Shown: one piece after another, positions 7,058 through 13,937 of the stretch
How positions within the stretch are numbered: the stretch's first letter is position 1
Layout of the letters: every line of letters starts with the position of its first letter
DNA from: Caulobacteraceae bacterium
Lineage (GTDB): Bacteria; Pseudomonadota; Alphaproteobacteria; Caulobacterales; Caulobacteraceae
Reading direction: 5' to 3'
Length of the DNA stretch: 26,254 bases
Assembly (NCBI GenBank): GCA_003136615.1
Contig: PLFA01000204.1
Span: forward strand, 1-26,254
Notes under the pieces: model-generated
Databases searched by the model: none
What the model was told of the DNA's origin: nothing
Seen by the model: only the letters and a program-made list of their open reading frames with translations
Program-made: the position numbers and the translations under genes

Positions 7058-7246
7058 ATGATGAGCAACGATCGCGTGGAAGGGGCGGCCCATAAGGCGG
7101 GCGGCGCCATCAAGGAAGCCGCTGGCAAGGTCACCGGCAATGTGGGCCTTCAGGCGAAGGGCGTCGCGGAAAAGGTCGCCGGCTCGGCCCAGAACGCGGT
7201 GGGCAAGGCTGAAGACAAGGCGAAGTCCGAGGCCAAGAAGGCTTAA
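7058..7246 (+). CDS. CsbD-like general stress protein
   Basis: A 62-residue hydrophilic protein rich in Ala, Gly and Lys. It contains DRVEGAAHKAGGAIKEAAGK, VTGN and a repeat-like KGVAEKVAGSAQNAVGKAED, which is the CsbD family pattern. Members are strongly induced by stress and starvation and their biochemical role is unknown. The ATG at 7058 is immediately followed by a second ATG at 7061; AAAGGAG at 7047-7053 fits either. The upstream EcfG promoter supports stress control. A strong GC hairpin at 7267-7290 follows the stop. Confidence 0.92.
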   Translation: MMSNDRVEGAAHKAGGAIKEAAGKVTGNVGLQAKGVAEKVAGSAQNAVGKAEDKAKSEAKKA

Positions 7247-7266
7247 GGGTTCACCCGCTCAAGGAG

Positions 7267-7290
7267 GCCCGGGCGGACGACCGTCCGGGC
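7267..7290 (+). terminator. GC-rich stem-loop downstream of the csbD-like gene
   Basis: A 10-bp stem (GCCCGGGCGG with CCGTCCGGGC, one G-T wobble) closes an ACGA loop, 20 nt after the csbD stop. There is no T-run after it, so it may be a 3'-stabilising hairpin or a weak terminator rather than a classic intrinsic terminator. Confidence 0.55.
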
Positions 7291-7320
7291 GCTCCGAGAC
7301 GCTGGGCCGGGGCCTGCTCC

Positions 7321-7530
7321 ATGACGATTCCGCCGCGCTCCGTGCCCATACGGGACATCATGGATACTGTCGGTCGGCCCGACCAAAAAGATTATTATCT
7401 CTATTCATGGCTAATTATACTGATGGCGGGGCTGGGCGCTGTCGTCGCTCTCACAGTGCTTTGGTGGAACTTAACCCCTGCTCCACAAAAGGCCCTCAGG
7501 GCTCCTCCGCCGCCCCACGCGCGCCTGTAA
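7321..7530 (+). CDS. Small hypothetical single-helix membrane protein
   Basis: I do not recognise a family. The 69-residue frame has a polar start, a tyrosine-rich segment (DQKDYYLYS), one strong hydrophobic helix (WLIILMAGLGAVVALTVLWW), then a Pro-rich tail (APPPPHARL). An internal ATG at 7360 is an alternative start giving 56 residues. Neither start has a good Shine-Dalgarno. The helix and the position in the stress-gene island make it plausible. The local sequence is more AT-rich than its neighbours. Confidence 0.4.
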   Translation: MTIPPRSVPIRDIMDTVGRPDQKDYYLYSWLIILMAGLGAVVALTVLWWNLTPAPQKALRAPPPPHARL

Positions 7531-7691
7531 ACCCCGATTGAGATCGCCGCCGTGGGCGCGAGAGCGTCCGAAATACCTGCGTGGTGATATAGCTGCGCAA
7601 CCAAATACACCACGGAAATATCGCAACCCAATTGTCACTTGGCCATTATGAAAAATCATGGCGGGGGGCGTTACTGTGGAGACGCCTTGTG
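7531..7691. other. AT-richer intergenic stretch with an inverted repeat
   Basis: I see no gene here. CGTGGTG (7580-7586) and CACCACG (7608-7614) can pair across a 21-nt loop. The stretch is less GC-rich than the rest of the window and may hold the promoter of the glycosyltransferase gene, but no clear -35/-10 pair stands out. Confidence 0.4.
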
Positions 7692-8597
7692 ATGATCCGG
7701 AGACGTGTCGCGATTGCTATTCCGGCCCGGGATGAAGCCGCCGCGATAGAGGCGTGTGTTGAAAGCCTCACGAAGTTATATTTGGATCCTCGGTGCGAGA
7801 AACCGATTATCGTTGTCGTTGCTAATAATTGTAAGGATGCGACAGCGCGAATTGCCGCGTCACGGGGCGCCGTGGCCCACAGCGTGAGATTGCCGCCGGA
7901 GCGCGCCCACGCGGGATGGGCCAGACGCCTGGCCCTGGAGGCGGCGTCCAAACATCTCCACAACCGTCATGACGTTTTGCTCTCCACTGACGCCGACACC
8001 CTGGCGGCGCCGGACTGGCTCGCCCGCACGCTCGATCATCTTGATGCCGGCTGGGACGCGGTCGCCGGTACGGCGCGGCTGAACCCGTGTGAGCTTCGGC
8101 GTTTGCCCCGCCGGCACCGTCGTCGCCTGGGCATGATCCGGCGTTACCATAAAGCCCTCGACTACCTCAAATCCCGTCAGGATGGCTCCGAACCCTGGCC
8201 CCGGCACTTCTATGAAGGCGGGGCGAGCATCGCCGTGACCTATGGCGCGTTCCGCAGGATCGGCGAGATCCCGACGCCGCCCGCGGGGGAAGATAAGGCG
8301 CTATTCGACGCCATCCGTCGCGCGGGGGGCCGGGTGCGCCATCCCCTCGACGTCAAGGTGATCACTTCGCCCCGGCTCACGGGCCGGGCGCGCGGCGGCG
8401 CGTCGGACACCCTGGCCCTCTGGGGCCGGCAGGGGGAGGATGAGCCGGTTTGGGAAATCAATTCCATCGCCGCGAGCCTGGGTTTCGCCGGCGCGCCGCA
8501 CACGGTCACCTTTCGCAATCTGAGGCACGAGACCGAAAAGGCCCGCGCTCTAATCGCCCTGGCGCGCACCGGCGCCGATTTGGCCATGGCCAGTTGA
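7692..8597 (+). CDS. Family 2 glycosyltransferase
   Basis: GT2 enzymes move a sugar from a nucleotide donor to an acceptor on the cytoplasmic side. The 301-residue product starts with the typical first strand (VAIAIPARDEAAAIEACVESL). It has an IIVVVANNCKDAT donor-site segment, the DxD-type metal motif in STDADTLAAPDWLA, and a later GEDKALFD acid pair. The C-terminus has no transmembrane helices, so it is soluble. The ATG at 7692 follows GGAG (7678-7681) and starts exactly at the fold; a start 60 nt upstream adds an unlikely leader. The first 120 nt are AT-richer than the rest. It is convergent with the histidine kinase gene, 3 nt between stop codons. The acceptor is unknown. Confidence 0.82.
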   Translation: MIRRRVAIAIPARDEAAAIEACVESLTKLYLDPRCEKPIIVVVANNCKDATARIAASRGAVAHSVRLPPERAHAGWARRLALEAASKHLHNRHDVLLSTDADTLAAPDWLARTLDHLDAGWDAVAGTARLNPCELRRLPRRHRRRLGMIRRYHKALDYLKSRQDGSEPWPRHFYEGGASIAVTYGAFRRIGEIPTPPAGEDKALFDAIRRAGGRVRHPLDVKVITSPRLTGRARGGASDTLALWGRQGEDEPVWEINSIAASLGFAGAPHTVTFRNLRHETEKARALIALARTGADLAMAS

Positions 8598-8600
8598 TCA

Positions 8601-10718
8601 TCAGCCCTGGATCAATTGCGCGATGCGCAATTCCAAGCCTTCCACGCGGAAAGGCTTGGTAATCAGGCCCATGCCGGGCCCGAGAAATCCTTCTGACGCC
8701 GCGGCTGTCTCGGCATAGCCCGTCATGAAAAGGATCTTCAGCGAGGGGCGCGTGGCGCGCGCGACCTCCGCGACCTGCCGCCCGTTAATGCCCGGAAGAC
8801 CAATGTCAGTGACCAACAGATCCAGCGCGCGGGCAGACTGAACGATGTCCAGGGCCGATGGGCCATCCGCCGCCGCGATGACCTGAAAGCCCCTTTGCTC
8901 CAAAGCCTCGATGACGAAAAGCCGGACGGCGGGCTCGTCCTCCAGCACAAGAGCCGTACCCGCGCCAGCCGTCTGCATGGGCCCGCGTGGCGGGTCGGGA
9001 AGCTCACACACATCAGCCCCCACATAGCGCTCAAGACGAAGGCTCACCGTCGTGCCTGTCCCCACCTGCGAGCTGATCTTCGCCTCGCCCCCGGATTGAC
9101 GCATGAATCCGTAGATCATGGAGAGCCCAAGGCCCGTCCCCTGGCCGAGGGGCTTGGTGGTGTAGAAGGGGTCGAAGGCGCGCGCCGCGACCTCGGGGGG
9201 CATGCCGGTTCCCGTATCGGTCACCGAAATGCAAATGGCCTCCGCGTCCGCGCGACCTGACAGGCCCGTCGTATTGACGCTTGAGATTGTCAGAAGGCCA
9301 CCGTCGGGCATGGCGTCGCGCGCGTTGATGGCGAGGTTGAGGATCGCGCTGTCGAGCTGATTCGGATCGCAAAGGGTCAGTGAGAGGTCGGGCGCGAGGT
9401 CCAACTCCAGACGAATGGATTCCCCCAGGGTGCGGCGGAGCAGAGGCTCCATGCCGAGAATGAGCTCATTGGCCCGAACGGGCTTCGGGTCCAGGGCCTG
9501 ACGACGCGAGAAAGCCAGAAGGCGGTGCGTGAGGGCGGCCGCCCGTTCGGCGCAGTGCTGGGCCTGGGCGTTGTACCGCGCCAGACCGTCGAGCCTGCCC
9601 TCGGCGATGCGCATGTCGGAAAGCTGCAGGGCCCCGACGATGCCTTGCAGCAGGTTGTTGAAGTCATGGGCGATGCCGCCGGTGAGCTGACCGACGGCCT
9701 CCATCTTCTGGGCGTGGCGCAGGGCCTCCTCGGCGGCCTTGAGAGCCTCGGCCTGTTCGCGCTCGGCGGTCACATCGCGCCCCACGGAGTGAATGACGGG
9801 GCCGTCCGGCACGGCCGTCCATGAGAGCCAGACGATCTGGCCATCCCGGGTCAAATAGCGGTTGACGAATTTTTCGAGGACGGCGCCGTCAAGTATGGTG
9901 CCCCGGATGGCGAGCGTTTCGGTGACATCATCAGGGTGCAGAAATTGAGTGAAAGGGGAGCCGACAAGCTCCTCTTCCCGCCAACCCAGCCGCAGCGTCC
10001 ACGCCGGGTTGACCGAGAGAATGACGCCGCTTCTGTTACTGACCATCATCAGGTCGGTGGACAGGGCCCAGAGTCTGTCGCGTTGAAGCGTGCGCTCCTC
10101 CACCGTCGCTTCAAGCCCGTCATTCACGCGCCTCAGGGCCTCCACCGCGCGGGCGCGGCCCATGGCCTCCCAGGCGCGATCCGCGACGTCCTGCACAAGA
10201 CGCACTTCATCGGATGTCCAATGCCGCGCGGCCGACTGATGGGCGTAAACCATCGCCATAAGCCGGCCGTTTTCCAGAAGCGGCACATTGACCAGGGCGC
10301 GAACGCCGATGCCGATCCAGAGGCTGTGATTTTCCGCCGTCGCCGGATGGAGTTTCACGTCATCAATGACCAGCACATCATCACGCGTCATGTGCTCCGC
10401 GTAGCGCGATCCGAGGGCTGAGAACTCATGACGGCCGCTGAGAGAGGCGACCGTCCCATCCGTCCAGTCGGCCTCGACGATTGTGTGCTCGCCTTTAAGA
10501 ATGGCGTAGCCGGTGCGGGTGCAGGCCAGCGCGGAGCCCAGAAATTCCGAGACGGCGCTTGATATCGCCGCGACGGTTTCGCAACCGCGCAGCAGATCGC
10601 TCAGTTCGGACAGGCGCCGTCGGCGGGGAACCGATGCCAAACGCGTCGCGCGCGCCGGCCGAGATCTTGTCTGTTCCGTGGTCTCATCCGTCAAAGCAAA
10701 AACTTTCTGAACGGCCAC
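8601..10718 (-). CDS. Hybrid sensor histidine kinase (GAF-PAS-HisKA-HATPase-REC)
   Basis: This is a soluble 705-residue two-component kinase with no transmembrane helix. Residues about 38-190 form a GAF-like domain and about 215-325 a PAS domain. The H-box GGIAHDFNNLLQGI has its phosphorylated His at about 351. The ATPase part shows NLAINARDAMPDGG, DTGTGMP and GQGTGLGLS. A C-terminal receiver (about 587-705) has the acidic pair in LEDE, the phospho-Asp in VTDIGLPG (about 638) and Lys in TKPF. The PAS domain lacks the LOV cysteine motif NCRFLQ, so it is not a classic LOV photoreceptor. The start is GTG. No response regulator with a DNA-binding domain lies nearby, so its output partner is elsewhere. 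Signal unknown. Confidence 0.93.
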   Translation of the reverse strand: MAVQKVFALTDETTEQTRSRPARATRLASVPRRRRLSELSDLLRGCETVAAISSAVSEFLGSALACTRTGYAILKGEHTIVEADWTDGTVASLSGRHEFSALGSRYAEHMTRDDVLVIDDVKLHPATAENHSLWIGIGVRALVNVPLLENGRLMAMVYAHQSAARHWTSDEVRLVQDVADRAWEAMGRARAVEALRRVNDGLEATVEERTLQRDRLWALSTDLMMVSNRSGVILSVNPAWTLRLGWREEELVGSPFTQFLHPDDVTETLAIRGTILDGAVLEKFVNRYLTRDGQIVWLSWTAVPDGPVIHSVGRDVTAEREQAEALKAAEEALRHAQKMEAVGQLTGGIAHDFNNLLQGIVGALQLSDMRIAEGRLDGLARYNAQAQHCAERAAALTHRLLAFSRRQALDPKPVRANELILGMEPLLRRTLGESIRLELDLAPDLSLTLCDPNQLDSAILNLAINARDAMPDGGLLTISSVNTTGLSGRADAEAICISVTDTGTGMPPEVAARAFDPFYTTKPLGQGTGLGLSMIYGFMRQSGGEAKISSQVGTGTTVSLRLERYVGADVCELPDPPRGPMQTAGAGTALVLEDEPAVRLFVIEALEQRGFQVIAAADGPSALDIVQSARALDLLVTDIGLPGINGRQVAEVARATRPSLKILFMTGYAETAAASEGFLGPGMGLITKPFRVEGLELRIAQLIQG

Positions 10719-10764
10719 GCCTTACGGGCGTGCGTCCGCGGTCGAATTTACCCACCTTGAGGTT

Positions 10765-10794
10765 AGGATAATCACCGCGCTGGGGTTTTGTCGA
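10765..10794 (-). promoter_or_regulatory. Possible sigma70 promoter of the hybrid kinase gene
   Basis: On the minus strand TCGACA (10794-10789, five of six bases of TTGACA), an 18-nt spacer, then TATCCT (10770-10765, four of six bases of TATAAT). It would start transcription about 40 nt before the GTG start. Confidence 0.35.
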
Positions 10795-10855
10795 ATAGGG
10801 AAGTTTGGCGGGAAACGGCTAAATCTTCGGGGTGAAAAGGACGCTAGGCAGACCG

Positions 10856-10957
10856 CTAAAATGGGCGCCACAGGTCAGGATCGTGAGCCTCGCGCACGCC
10901 CTTGGGGATGGAGAGCGTGAACTTCGCTGAAAGCCTGGCAGTGTCGCGATGCGTCAT
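10856..10957 (-). pseudogene. Truncated AbrB/MazE-type antitoxin gene remnant
   Basis: A 33-codon frame starts at ATG (10957) with GGGAG 7 nt upstream and stops at TAG (10856-10858). Its product reads MTHRDTARLSAKFTLSIPKG, then VREAHDPDLWRPF. The pattern LSxKFxxSIPKxVREA followed by WRP is the N-terminal swapped-hairpin half of AbrB/MazE/VapB DNA-binding antitoxins, which normally run to about 70-90 residues. The second half is missing. In another frame just after the stop, SGLPSVLFTPK may be a decayed remnant of the FxxxPK segment. No toxin gene is nearby. It is either a broken antitoxin or, less likely, a working mini-protein, since its RBS and start are intact. Confidence 0.5.
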
Positions 10958-11029
10958 ACATTTCTCCCGTCAGTCAGGGAGAATCAGACATGCCACTTGC
11001 TCGACCAAAACGAAGGCCTGAATGATCGA

Positions 11030-11986
11030 ATGAGTCCCCAACGTATCTGCCTCCTTGGCGCCACCGGCACCATAGGCCGCGCCACGGCTCGCGCCCTGGT
11101 TCAACGGGGATATGAGCTGGTGTGTTTCGCGCGTCCAGGTGCGGCGGTGGTGGAGGGCGCCGCTGCGAGGATCGTGGATGTCTCGGACCCGGTTTCCGTC
11201 GCCAGGGATGGTTTTCAGGGCGAGCGCTTCAACGCTGTCGTCTCCTGCATGGCCTCGCGCACCGGCGCGCCCAAGGACGCCTGGGCCATCGACTATCAGG
11301 CTCATCTGAATGTGCTGGCGGCCGCGAAGGCGGCGGGGGCGAGCCGATTTGTGCTGCTCTCCGCCATCTGCGTTCAGAAACCGCTTTTGGCCTTTCAGCA
11401 CGCCAAGTTGGCCTTCGAGGCGGCGCTCATGAACTCGGGGCTGACATATTCGATCGTGCGGCCCACGGCCTTCTTCAAATCCCTCTCGGGCCAGATCGAG
11501 AGGGTGCGAAAGGGGCGGCCGTTCCTGGTGTTTGGGGATGGAACCCTGACGGCCTGTAAGCCGATCAGCGATGATGATCTCGCGGCCTATCTGGCCGACT
11601 GTCTGGAGAATGAGAGCCGCTGGAACCGCATTCTCCCCATCGGAGGCCCTGGACCGGCCATCACGCCCCGGGACCAGGGCGAGGCGCTCTTCGCCATGCT
11701 CGGCCGTCCGCCGCGTTTCTCGTCCGCGCCGGTGGCTCTGCTCGATGTCATCGTCGGCGTGCTTAGCACCTTGGGGCGGATCGCGCCGCCCTTGGCCACC
11801 AAAGCCGAGCTGGCGCGAATCGGCCGCTATTACGGCACCGAGTCCATGCTCGTATTGAACCCCGAGACAGGCCGTTATGACGCAGACGCCACGCCCGAGA
11901 CCGGGGCCGCAACCCTGTTTGATTATTACAGGTCCGTGCTGGCCGGCGACGCCAGCGCCGAACGTGGCGACCATTCCGTGTTCTGA
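11030..11986 (+). CDS. bciA: 3,8-divinyl (proto)chlorophyllide a 8-vinyl reductase, NADPH-dependent
   Basis: BciA reduces the C8 vinyl group of divinyl (proto)chlorophyllide to ethyl during bacteriochlorophyll synthesis. The 318-residue product has an N-terminal NADPH-binding motif (LLGATGTIGRATARALV). It continues with VSCMASRTGAPKDAWAIDYQ, SRFVLLSAICVQKPLLAFQ and SIVRPTAFFKSLSGQIE. The VRPTAFFKSL and KPISDDDLA segments are characteristic of BciA/DVR and separate it from general NAD(P)H-binding epimerases. I chose the ATG at 11030, at the edge of the fold; the longer frame would overlap the antitoxin remnant. The Shine-Dalgarno is weak. It stands alone and away from other bch genes, but 9 kb from puf-puh. 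A perfect palindrome overlaps the last base of its stop. Confidence 0.88.
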   Translation: MSPQRICLLGATGTIGRATARALVQRGYELVCFARPGAAVVEGAAARIVDVSDPVSVARDGFQGERFNAVVSCMASRTGAPKDAWAIDYQAHLNVLAAAKAAGASRFVLLSAICVQKPLLAFQHAKLAFEAALMNSGLTYSIVRPTAFFKSLSGQIERVRKGRPFLVFGDGTLTACKPISDDDLAAYLADCLENESRWNRILPIGGPGPAITPRDQGEALFAMLGRPPRFSSAPVALLDVIVGVLSTLGRIAPPLATKAELARIGRYYGTESMLVLNPETGRYDADATPETGAATLFDYYRSVLAGDASAERGDHSVF

Positions 11987-12001
11987 TCGGCTATAGCCGA
12001 T
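11986..12001. promoter_or_regulatory. Perfect 16-bp palindrome after bciA
   Basis: ATCGGCTATAGCCGAT is fully self-complementary and starts at the last base of the bciA stop codon. No T-run follows, so it could be a protein-binding site for the next gene or a transcript-end hairpin. Confidence 0.45.
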
Positions 12002-12083
12002 TGGGACAATCTATGGACCGTCTGCCCCGGCCTTTCCTATGGTTCATCAGTCGTCCTAAGGCCCCGCGGGAGAGCCCATCGCC

Positions 12084-13181
12084 ATGAAGATCGAGGCGGC
12101 CACTATATCGGCCCCGGGGGCGGACTTCGAAATCCAGACCCTTGAACTGAGCGAGCCCCGCGCGGATGAAATCCGGGTTCGAATCGCGGCGGTGGGGCTT
12201 TGCCATACCGATCTTGGTGTCCGGGATCAGCCCTATGGCATGATCCTCCCCGTGGTCCTGGGCCATGAGGGGGCAGGCATTGTCGAAGCGGTGGGCGCGG
12301 AGGTCACCAAGGTGGCGCCGGGCGACCGGGTGCTGATCAGCTTCCGCTCCTGCGGCGACTGCAAGATGTGCGGCGCTGGTCAGCCCGCCTATTGTAATCA
12401 CCTGATCGCCATGAACTTTGGCGGCGCCCGGCTGGATGGCGCCTCAAGCTTCGAAGGCAAGGTCGGCAGCAACTTCTTCGGCCAATCCTCCTTCGCCACC
12501 CAAGCTTTGACCTATGAGCGCAATCTGGTGAAGTTGCCTCAGGACATCCCCTTCGCCCTGGCTGCGCCCCTGGCCTGCGGGGTTCAAACGGGCGCCGGCT
12601 CGATCCTTCGCGCCTTGAACTGTCCGCCCGGATCTTCGGTGGCGGTTATTGGCGGCGGGACGGTGGGCCTGAGCGCCGTGATGGCGGCCAAGGCGCGAGG
12701 TTGCGCGACGATCATCCTGATCGAGCCGGTGCGGGCGCGCCGCGATCTGGCGCTGCAGCTCGGCGCCACCCACGCCCTCGATCCCTTCGCGGGGGAGATC
12801 GCCCCGGCGGTGCGGGCCGTCCTTCCCCAAGGCGTGGATTACGTGCTTGAGGCGAGCGGCGTCGCCGCGGCCGCCCAGGCCGCCTTCGGCTATATCGCCA
12901 CGCGCGGGGTGCTGGGTCTCGTCGGCGTGCCGCCCGGCGGCTCCCAGCTCAGCGTGCCCCTCGACCTGGCCATCACCTTTGGGATCGGCGTGCGCGGGAT
13001 TATCGAGGGCGACAGCGATCCGGATGTCTTCATTCCCGAGCTCCTGGATCTGCACAGTGCCGGACGTTTGCCTTTTGAGCGTCTGATCAGCACCTATCCC
13101 TTTCACGACATTAATGCCGCCATCGCCGCGCAACTGGCGGGTGAAGTGGTCAAGGTCGTCCTCACCATGGATGGCGCTTAA
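12084..13181 (+). CDS. Zinc-dependent alcohol dehydrogenase (aryl-alcohol dehydrogenase-like)
   Basis: A 365-residue medium-chain alcohol dehydrogenase. Catalytic-zinc ligands are Cys40 (GLCHTD), His61 (GHEGAG) and Cys165 (LACGVQTG). The structural-zinc cysteines are 90, 93, 96 and 104 (CGDCKMCGAGQPAYC). The cofactor loop is VIGGGTVGLSAV at about 188-199. The LACGVQTGAG region and the overall length resemble benzyl/aryl-alcohol and class III-like dehydrogenases, so it probably oxidises a primary or aromatic alcohol, but the substrate is not readable. GGGAGAG lies about 9 nt upstream of the ATG. The bicupin gene follows 11 nt later with its own RBS, so they form an operon. Confidence 0.9.
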   Translation: MKIEAATISAPGADFEIQTLELSEPRADEIRVRIAAVGLCHTDLGVRDQPYGMILPVVLGHEGAGIVEAVGAEVTKVAPGDRVLISFRSCGDCKMCGAGQPAYCNHLIAMNFGGARLDGASSFEGKVGSNFFGQSSFATQALTYERNLVKLPQDIPFALAAPLACGVQTGAGSILRALNCPPGSSVAVIGGGTVGLSAVMAAKARGCATIILIEPVRARRDLALQLGATHALDPFAGEIAPAVRAVLPQGVDYVLEASGVAAAAQAAFGYIATRGVLGLVGVPPGGSQLSVPLDLAITFGIGVRGIIEGDSDPDVFIPELLDLHSAGRLPFERLISTYPFHDINAAIAAQLAGEVVKVVLTMDGA

Positions 13182-13192
13182 GGAGCCCCGGA

Positions 13193-13927
13193 ATGCGTGA
13201 ATGGATTCCCGCCCTCGACACCGCCTCATTGCCCTGGATCGCCACGCCGCTGGCGGGCGTCTTCGGAAAGGCTCTGAATAGAGATCCCGACACCCAGGCC
13301 CGGACGGGAATGGCCAAGTTCGAGAAGGGCTCCTTTGTGCCCGGCCGACCGCACTATCACGTGACGGACGAGGAGATTGTGGTCACGGCGGGCGGGGCCA
13401 TGACCTTCGATCACCGGACCTGGCTGCCGGCCAAGGGTTACATCTATCACGCGCCGGGCGCCGTTCATGGCTTCAAGAGCGGCTTCGATGGGGAAGTGAT
13501 CATCCTCTCGCGCCACAATGGCGGGGGAGAGCTTGAACTCAACTATATCGAGGGGACGCCGCTCCAGGATGACTGGTACCAGATCGATGGCCAGCCCGCG
13601 CCGCGGCCGCCTGTCTATATTCCTGACGCCGACCAGCTGCCCGCTGACCGCGACGCCGATGGCGTCTCACGCACCCATCTGAGCCGGCATCCCGAGACGG
13701 GGGAGGGGAGCCTGTATTTGCGCCTGCCGGCGGGCTGGACGGGCGCCCAAACCGCCGCGCCGGTGGCGGTGTATCGCGAGATGTTTGTCCTGGAGGGCGA
13801 TGTTCTGTGCGCCGACGGAAGCTATCTTAGGACGGACTATTACGCCTTCATCCCGCCGGGCCGGGATCACAGCTTCGTGGCGAGCGAGGCCGGCGCGCTG
13901 ATCTATGTCGCCTTCGGGCCGGGGTGA
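13193..13927 (+). CDS. Bicupin-domain protein
   Basis: The 244-residue product has two cupin halves. The first (about residues 35-115) keeps a metal-type set: His54 and His56 in RPHYHVTDEE, a following Glu, and His92 in PGAVHGF. The second (about 165-243) has VYREMFVLEGDVL and FIPPGRDHSF with fewer candidate ligands. Cupins of this arrangement include dioxygenases, isomerases and sugar- or anti-sigma-linked sensors, so no reaction can be named. AAGGAG at 13180-13185 precedes the ATG and spans the alcohol dehydrogenase stop, indicating coupled translation. It may process or sense a product of that enzyme; this is inference. Confidence 0.75.
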   Translation: MREWIPALDTASLPWIATPLAGVFGKALNRDPDTQARTGMAKFEKGSFVPGRPHYHVTDEEIVVTAGGAMTFDHRTWLPAKGYIYHAPGAVHGFKSGFDGEVIILSRHNGGGELELNYIEGTPLQDDWYQIDGQPAPRPPVYIPDADQLPADRDADGVSRTHLSRHPETGEGSLYLRLPAGWTGAQTAAPVAVYREMFVLEGDVLCADGSYLRTDYYAFIPPGRDHSFVASEAGALIYVAFGPG

Positions 13928-13937
13928 CGCACGCCGC

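Noticed and set aside
7267..7290. Classic intrinsic terminator after csbD
   Set aside because: The hairpin is strong, but no T-run follows, so I kept it only as a stem-loop with moderate confidence.
10942..10960. TGT...ACA pair upstream of bciA as a PpsR/CrtJ site
   Set aside because: The spacing is 13 nt, whereas PpsR sites are TGT-N12-ACA; it also lies inside the antitoxin remnant, so I do not call it.
10970..11974. 334-residue minus-strand frame opposite bciA
   Set aside because: It is antisense to bciA, which has unmistakable family motifs; the product is typical GC-rich shadow sequence.
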